Positions 58,334 through 64,000 of a DNA stretch of 64,000 nt are shown here, one piece after another. The stretch is from Candidatus Saccharicenans sp. Its GTDB lineage: Bacteria > Acidobacteriota > Aminicenantia > Aminicenantales > Saccharicenantaceae. The stretch's first letter is position 1. Each line of letters starts with the position of its first letter. The DNA is taken from positions 248,001 through 312,000 of the forward strand of contig JASEIU010000003.1 in NCBI GenBank assembly GCA_030017715.1. Reading direction: 5' to 3'. A program made the position numbers and the translations under genes. The notes under the pieces were generated by a model. The model was not told where the DNA came from. It did not search any database and worked only from the letters and a program-made list of their open reading frames with translations.

Positions 58334-59353
58334 TCACAAAGTTATGAAAACCTTCATAACTTTATCCCCCGACTTTTCTATGAATTTATAGGCCCGGGGA
58401 TACTCTTGGAAAGAAAAAGTTTTTGACATTAAAGGTTTCAATTTAATTTTGCCAGCCGATATCAGTTTTATTGCCAGGTCATAGTCTTCGGCTTTATACA
58501 TCAAGCTCCCCTTCAATCTTAATTCTTTATCCTGGACCAGGCCGATGTCCACAGGCGGTTTCAGGCCAAAAACTCCAACCACAATTATTTCAGTTCCTTT
58601 TCTGGCCAGGCTGATGGCCTGGTTGATGGTGCTTCCTTCCCCGGCGCACTCAAAAATAATATCGGCTTTATCCTGGCCAAAATATTTCTCAAGCTGTTCC
58701 TCCAACTTTCTCTTTTTTACATTGACCACATAATCAACTCCACATTCCATGGCAATTCTCAGCCGGAAATCACTGAGGTCGGTAATCATCACTGACCGGG
58801 CTCCCATAATCCTGGCAACCTGAGCCGTTAGATTCCCGATGGTCCCGGCCCCGAGCACCAGAACCTTTTTCCTCCTGACTGATTCGGCCTTCAAGACAGC
58901 ATGAACAGCCACGGCCACAGGTTCGACCATAGCTCCTTCTTCAAAACTCATCTTTTTCGGAAGCCTGACAACTAAATCCTGATTGACCCTCAAAAACTCC
59001 TGAGCCGCACCTTCTGACTGACAGCCGATCACTTTTAGATGTTCGCAGATATTATAATCGCCTTTCCGGCAAAGATAGCACCGACCGCATACTAACTGCG
59101 GTCTGACAGTCACTTTATCCCTCAGGGCCACATTTCTTACGGCTTTACCCTTAGCTTCCACCACTCCCGAGAATTCATGTCCCTGAATTACCGGGCATTT
59201 AATATAGGGATGTTTCCCGTGATAAGCCTTTATATCTGAGCCGCAGATTCCTATTTTTTTTATTTTGACAAGAACTTCATTATCAGAAACCGCAGGTTTC
59301 TCTGCTTCTCTGAAAATAATCTGCCCCGGTTTGGTTAGAATTGCCTGCTTCAT
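58334..59353 (-). CDS. Zinc-dependent medium-chain alcohol/polyol dehydrogenase
   Basis: GICGSDIKAYHGKHPYIKCPVIQGHEFSGVV; CGRCYLCRKGDYNICEH; VLGAGTIGN. Confidence 0.95.
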   Translation of the reverse strand: MKQAILTKPGQIIFREAEKPAVSDNEVLVKIKKIGICGSDIKAYHGKHPYIKCPVIQGHEFSGVVEAKGKAVRNVALRDKVTVRPQLVCGRCYLCRKGDYNICEHLKVIGCQSEGAAQEFLRVNQDLVVRLPKKMSFEEGAMVEPVAVAVHAVLKAESVRRKKVLVLGAGTIGNLTAQVARIMGARSVMITDLSDFRLRIAMECGVDYVVNVKKRKLEEQLEKYFGQDKADIIFECAGEGSTINQAISLARKGTEIIVVGVFGLKPPVDIGLVQDKELRLKGSLMYKAEDYDLAIKLISAGKIKLKPLMSKTFSFQEYPRAYKFIEKSGDKVMKVFITL

Positions 59354-59412
59354 AATCTCCTCCTTTCTTATTTATGAGTTTTCTGAGCTATTCTTATTAT
59401 ACCGGCATTAAA

Positions 59413-60573
59413 TCAATAGCATTCTGAAAGAAGCCTCTCCACCTCTTCAGCCTTCACCACATATGGATGATTTTTATAGTCGGGCAGTTCAAGAGAAACT
59501 CTGGCCAGCAAAGGCAATTCTGTCTTTACCACGCCGATTTCTCCAAGAGACCTCTTAATACCAAGTTTTCTAATAAAGTTATCTATTTCAACGCTGAATC
59601 CGGCCGCAGCTTCTCTGTCTGAAATAGACGCCAGGTCAGGATTCAGCAGGCGAGCGACTTTGGCAAATTTGTCTATTGCATACTCATGGGTAAATTTCAT
59701 AACCGCCGGATAAATCGAGGCCAGCGCCTGGCCGTGAGCAATCTGAGGATACAATCCGCTCATAGCCATGGCTATGCCGTGAGGCAGGGTAACCGCCGAA
59801 TTGGCAATGCACAGGCCGGCCAGCGTATCAGCCCAGGCCATTTTTTCTCTGGCTTCCAAATTATTTGATTCCTGGACTGCTGCCGGCAAATGCTTAATTA
59901 TTAACCTCAAACCTTCCAGGGCCAGAATCTCGGTATAGGGGGAACATTGTCTGGCGATAAAGCTTTCAAAAGCATGAGAAAAAGCATCAAATCCCGTAAC
60001 GGCAGTCATATAAGGAGGCAAAGTTAACATTAACTCCGGATCTGCTATTGCCACCTTAGGGTAAAGCCGGGGATGATAAAGAGCCGATTTTTTTCTTTCT
60101 GAGGGGTTGGTGACAACTGCCACCTGGGTGACATGCGACCCCGTTCCGGAAGTTGTGGGAATGGCAATAACCGATAAGGTCTTTTCAGTCGGTTGATTTT
60201 CTCTAAAAAAAAGATAATCCCAGCAGCTTCCATTGTGGGTGGCCTCGACGGCGATAGCTTTCGCCGTATCGATGCTTGATCCCCCACCCAGGCCAATCAC
60301 AAATTCCGCCTTGAACCTCGCGGCCAGCTCAGCACCAGAGGCAACCACATCTACCGTCGGGTTTGGAATGACTTGGTCAAAATGTTCTATTTCGATCTTC
60401 TCCTGGCTCAGGACTGATTTTATCTTTTTAACAACCGGCTCGATCTCCGGAAAGACGGGAACTGTAACTAATAAAGCGCGCCCGCCAAATCTCTTAGCTA
60501 CAGCGCCTATCTCATTGACTCGACTCTGTCCAAACAATATTTCTGTTGGTTGATAATAATCAAAGTAAGACAT
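59413..60573 (-). CDS. Iron-containing (group III) alcohol dehydrogenase
   Basis: FVIGLGGGSSIDTAKAIA, IPTTSGTGSHVTQVAVV, FDAFSHAFESFIA, LPHGIAMA; GGAGG RBS before 60573. Confidence 0.95.
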   Translation of the reverse strand: MSYFDYYQPTEILFGQSRVNEIGAVAKRFGGRALLVTVPVFPEIEPVVKKIKSVLSQEKIEIEHFDQVIPNPTVDVVASGAELAARFKAEFVIGLGGGSSIDTAKAIAVEATHNGSCWDYLFFRENQPTEKTLSVIAIPTTSGTGSHVTQVAVVTNPSERKKSALYHPRLYPKVAIADPELMLTLPPYMTAVTGFDAFSHAFESFIARQCSPYTEILALEGLRLIIKHLPAAVQESNNLEAREKMAWADTLAGLCIANSAVTLPHGIAMAMSGLYPQIAHGQALASIYPAVMKFTHEYAIDKFAKVARLLNPDLASISDREAAAGFSVEIDNFIRKLGIKRSLGEIGVVKTELPLLARVSLELPDYKNHPYVVKAEEVERLLSECY

Positions 60574-60619
60574 AAGTTCCTCCCGAAAGATTTTCCAGTA
60601 AGATTCTCTTTCATTCTTC

Positions 60620-61531
60620 TCAAAAAACACTCGATTTAATCCAGCCGTCTATATTCACCCAGGCTCCTTTTTGGGTGCAGACAAAGCTGGCCAGCTGGTT
60701 GGCAAATTTGTTAATTTCACCCAGGTCAAGACCTGACAGCAAACCATGAACTAAAGCCGCTGTAAAAGCATCCCCGGCTCCGACCGTATCAATTGCAGGA
60801 ACAAAATATCCGGAGTGGTGATATGCTTGCTCGGGCGATATTATCCAGCTGCCATTCTCGCCCTCAGTTACAGTCAGAAGGCGGAGAGAAAATCGGTCAA
60901 TCAAAGTATTAAAAACTTCAGTTTCGGTACCCCGCAGCGAAAAGAGTTCAGAGATTACCGTTAATTCCTTAAGATTCAGCTTAACAACATCTGCAATTTT
61001 TAACGACGACTCAATAAGCTGTCGGTCAAAATATGGTGGCCTTAAGTTAAGGTCCAGAACCTTGAGGCAGTCAGTTCCTGCCCTGTCCAGCAATCGCTGA
61101 ATTGTCCTCCTGCTCCTGGCCTGCCTCTGGGCCAGGGTGCCGAAATAAATAACTTTTGCTCTCTGGACAATGGGAAAAAGGGCTTTATCCTCTTCTATAA
61201 AATCCCAGGCTGCGTTCGTTTCTATTTCAAATACTGGTAATCCCTCATTATCGAGATCAACTCTTACCTTTCCGGTAGGATAAATTTCATCTTTTTGAAT
61301 GAACTCCGTTGTCAGCCCGGCCTCACGACAACAACTCAGAGCTTCATATCCCAACCTATCCTGGCCGACCCTGCTGATTAAGGCAACCTTCTCTCCCAAT
61401 CTGGACAGATAATATGCAAAATTAGCCGGGGCGCCGCCAATTTTTTTACCGTCGGGAAAGATATCCCATAATATTTCCCCTATCGCCGCTATCACAGCTT
61501 CCTCTCTCCCAACCAATTTCTCTTTCCTCAA
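60620..61531 (-). CDS. PfkB family carbohydrate kinase
   Basis: GEILWDIFPDGKKIGGAPANFAYYLSRLGEKVALISRVG; DTVGAGDAFTAALVHGLL. Confidence 0.95.
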   Translation of the reverse strand: MRKEKLVGREEAVIAAIGEILWDIFPDGKKIGGAPANFAYYLSRLGEKVALISRVGQDRLGYEALSCCREAGLTTEFIQKDEIYPTGKVRVDLDNEGLPVFEIETNAAWDFIEEDKALFPIVQRAKVIYFGTLAQRQARSRRTIQRLLDRAGTDCLKVLDLNLRPPYFDRQLIESSLKIADVVKLNLKELTVISELFSLRGTETEVFNTLIDRFSLRLLTVTEGENGSWIISPEQAYHHSGYFVPAIDTVGAGDAFTAALVHGLLSGLDLGEINKFANQLASFVCTQKGAWVNIDGWIKSSVF

Positions 61532-61535
61532 TCGC

Positions 61536-63161
61536 CTATCTAAAAATAAAATAAAGGATTGCCATTAAAACAAATAAAAGCCCGGCCAGAATTTTCGGGT
61601 CGGAGAATCCGGCCAGAGGTTTTCCCATCAAAATTTCACGAGGATTTTTCCAGGTAATCCCTTCAATCTTAGCGGCTTCCGGTTTGGGGGTAAGCAGGCT
61701 TACCGTCATAAAAATCAAGCTACAGATGACGAACATCCACCAGGCCTGCATCATGAATGGTATCCCCAATCTGTTAGTGATTATCTTTTCCGTTCCAAAT
61801 ACCGGAAGGTCAATAATGAAAGCTGTAACTCCCATCATGAATCCAGCAATTAGGGTTACCAGGGCTGCTTGTTTCGTCCCGCGTTTCCAGAGAACGCCCC
61901 AGAGAAAGACTGTGGTTATGGGCGGCGCCAGGTCGGCGGCAATGGCGTTGATGGCCTCAAAAATGCTTGAATATCTTCCCCCCTGAGTTGACCAGGCTAT
62001 GGCCAGGAGCATGATCAGGACGGCACTGACTCGTCCAATATTCACCTGGGTCCTGTCCGATAGGCCCGGCTTGATATTTCCTGCTATATCGATTGCCACC
62101 AGAGTGGCCGCGCTGTTCAAGGCAGCCGATATGGTGCTCATCAGAGCAGCCAGAAGAGCAGCCGCGATAACCCCTCTAATCCCCGTTGGGATGAGATTTA
62201 TGATCAAGACCGGCAGAGTCTCGTTGGCATTATTTCCGATGACATCCTTGAAGAGAACATAACCCAGGACTCCAGGCAAAACCATAATGAAAACAGGAGT
62301 AATCTTTAGCAGGCCGGCAAAGAGAGGCCCCCGCTGAGCATCCTGTTCCGTCCTGGAACCCAGCACTCTCTGGACAATGGTCTGGTCGGTACACCAGTAC
62401 CAGATTCCCAGAACAGGATAGCCAAGAAATACCGCATACCAGTTCAATCCGACCTGGCTGTTGGTATGAAGCATGCTCAACTGATCCGGTCTTATAGCCT
62501 CTCTCAACTGGGCCAGGTTGGTAATCCCGTGAGCCGGAAGAGCAAGAATACAAAAAACCGTTGTGACAATCGCTCCAATCACCAGAATAACAGTTTGAAT
62601 TGACTCTGTAACCACTACGGCTTTTAGCCCCCCAAGGATGGTATAAATTGCTGTTATGACAGTAATTAGCAAGATTGAGATTATGACCTCAATCCCAAAA
62701 AATGTTTTGAAAACTATGGCCCCTGCATAGATGCTCATCCCAATGTGAATAAAAAGGGCCGCCGCTATGGCCATAACCGCGACCATTAATCTGGCTCCCC
62801 GGCTGTATCGCCTTTCTAAAAACTCAGGCAGGGTAGAAATTTTTGTTTTGAAATAAAATGGAGCAAAAATGATTGCCAGTATTATCAAACAGAAGGTGGC
62901 CATCCACTCAAAATTTCCCCAGACCAGTCCTTCGTTATAACCGGAAGCAGCCAGACCGACAAGATGGATCGTGGAGATGTTAGCAGAAAACAGGGCAGCT
63001 CCCACCATAAACCAGGGGAGTGATTTCCCTGCCAGAAAGTACTGCTGACTTGACAGCTTCATCTTTCTGACGGAAAGCAGACCCAGGGCTAAAACCACGA
63101 TTATATAAATCACAATGATAATAAGATCTAAGACAGGCATCATAATTCCGTTTTCATTCAT
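61536..63161 (-). CDS. Sodium:solute symporter family (SSS) transporter
   Basis: FLAGKSLPWFMVGAALFSANISTIHLVGLAASGYNEGL; ILGGLKAVVVTESIQ; CTDQTIVQRVLGSR. Confidence 0.95.
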   Translation of the reverse strand: MNENGIMMPVLDLIIIVIYIIVVLALGLLSVRKMKLSSQQYFLAGKSLPWFMVGAALFSANISTIHLVGLAASGYNEGLVWGNFEWMATFCLIILAIIFAPFYFKTKISTLPEFLERRYSRGARLMVAVMAIAAALFIHIGMSIYAGAIVFKTFFGIEVIISILLITVITAIYTILGGLKAVVVTESIQTVILVIGAIVTTVFCILALPAHGITNLAQLREAIRPDQLSMLHTNSQVGLNWYAVFLGYPVLGIWYWCTDQTIVQRVLGSRTEQDAQRGPLFAGLLKITPVFIMVLPGVLGYVLFKDVIGNNANETLPVLIINLIPTGIRGVIAAALLAALMSTISAALNSAATLVAIDIAGNIKPGLSDRTQVNIGRVSAVLIMLLAIAWSTQGGRYSSIFEAINAIAADLAPPITTVFLWGVLWKRGTKQAALVTLIAGFMMGVTAFIIDLPVFGTEKIITNRLGIPFMMQAWWMFVICSLIFMTVSLLTPKPEAAKIEGITWKNPREILMGKPLAGFSDPKILAGLLFVLMAILYFIFR

Positions 63162-63462
63162 ACTGTCCTACCTTTTTATGATTAATGTTTTCACCCGATA
63201 TCCACATTTCTTTTATTTTTTGACCCGAAACCTAGAAATTCTGATATTGAAAAAAATTTAAGGATGGGCAAGTCATTCAGTTGATTTTTCTCTGGCGCCT
63301 TAGCTACTTTCTCGATAAAATCAATCATTCTATTATTACTTTCTTATGTTAAGTAATCTATTTGCAAAGGCACTCTTTGTCAAGTATTTTTTAATTTCAG
63401 AAAATTTTGTATAAATCAGGCGGACAGGCAGATAGAAATAACTTAAATTCTTTATACTTAAT

Positions 63463-64000
63463 CTATTTGTGGCGGGACAGATGATGTTCCAGCTCTAAAT
63501 TAAGCAGTTTGTTCATGACCAGGGATACAGCCCCAATGGCCGCTGCTTTAAGCCCAAAAGTAGCCGGGCGTAAAGATACATCCCGCGAGCTTCTGTTAAG
63601 AGCTCTCGAATTCACGGTTTTTCTAATATTATCAAACAAAAATTCCCCGGCCAGGGTGACCCCACCGCCAAGAAAAATGGCTTCAGGATTAAACAGATTT
63701 ATGAGCGCCGAAATACCAAGACCGATATATTCTGCGGCCTGACTGAAAACATTCCAGGCCAGGATATCGCCCTTCTTAGCCGCATTCGCCACCATCTCCG
63801 CACTGATTTTTTTAAGATCCCCGCCGCACATCTCGACCAGAATGCTCTTCGCACCTCTTTCTAATTCATTCCGGGCGGCTCTGGCTATTCCCCGCCCCGA
63901 AGCCATGGCTTCAAGGCAGCCAAAATTGCCACAGTCACATTGGGTTTTGCTATTTAGATCAACCGTAATGTGGCCGAACTCTCCAGCCATTCCTGCAGCT
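63463..64000 (-). CDS. ROK family protein (N-terminus beyond window)
   Basis: MAGEFGHITVD...CDCGNFGCLEAMASGRGIA; NLFNPEAIFLGGGVTLAGE; frame open to the window edge. Confidence 0.92.
   Translation of the reverse strand, partial: AAGMAGEFGHITVDLNSKTQCDCGNFGCLEAMASGRGIARAARNELERGAKSILVEMCGGDLKKISAEMVANAAKKGDILAWNVFSQAAEYIGLGISALINLFNPEAIFLGGGVTLAGEFLFDNIRKTVNSRALNRSSRDVSLRPATFGLKAAAIGAVSLVMNKLLNLELEHHLSRHK

Overview
This 64 kb window looks like one contig from a bacterial genome with an Acidobacteriota/Aminicenantes-like gene flavour; the taxonomy is an inference from gene style only. Confident genes include M28 and S9 peptidases, two CBM9/DUF5916 outer-membrane proteins, a GGDEF protein, PHP, flavodiiron and polyferredoxin proteins, two LolD/FtsX ABC loci, MnmA, NikR, an NfrB-like glycosyltransferase with MshEN domains, WecB, a TSUP permease, a CopB-type P1B ATPase, GH29 and GH95 fucosidases, L-serine dehydratase, an OCD-family protein, and a sugar-catabolism cluster (SSS, PfkB, two ADHs, ROK). 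The most striking signal is not a gene. About 35 short palindromes of the form GGGGACAC-N6-GTGTCCCC are dispersed across the window, together with one REP-associated tyrosine transposase (RAYT, 2526-3176) that is itself bracketed by copies. The palindromes occur at fixed 30-bp and ~75-bp pitches, and four loci carry a five-hairpin, ~232-bp composite with offsets 0/30/105/180/210. Many copies start or end within about 10 bp of stop codons, and some encode the stop. A second, non-palindromic relative (GGGGACACAATCTATATTTCC..GATTT) tends to sit upstream of gene starts in one orientation. Other observations are an IS110 relic beside a cut palindrome, low-complexity insertions inside several conserved proteins, a 17-bp motif shared upstream of two metal- or redox-associated loci, and two apparent frameshifts at simple-sequence tracts. 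All calls are by eye; no searches were run.
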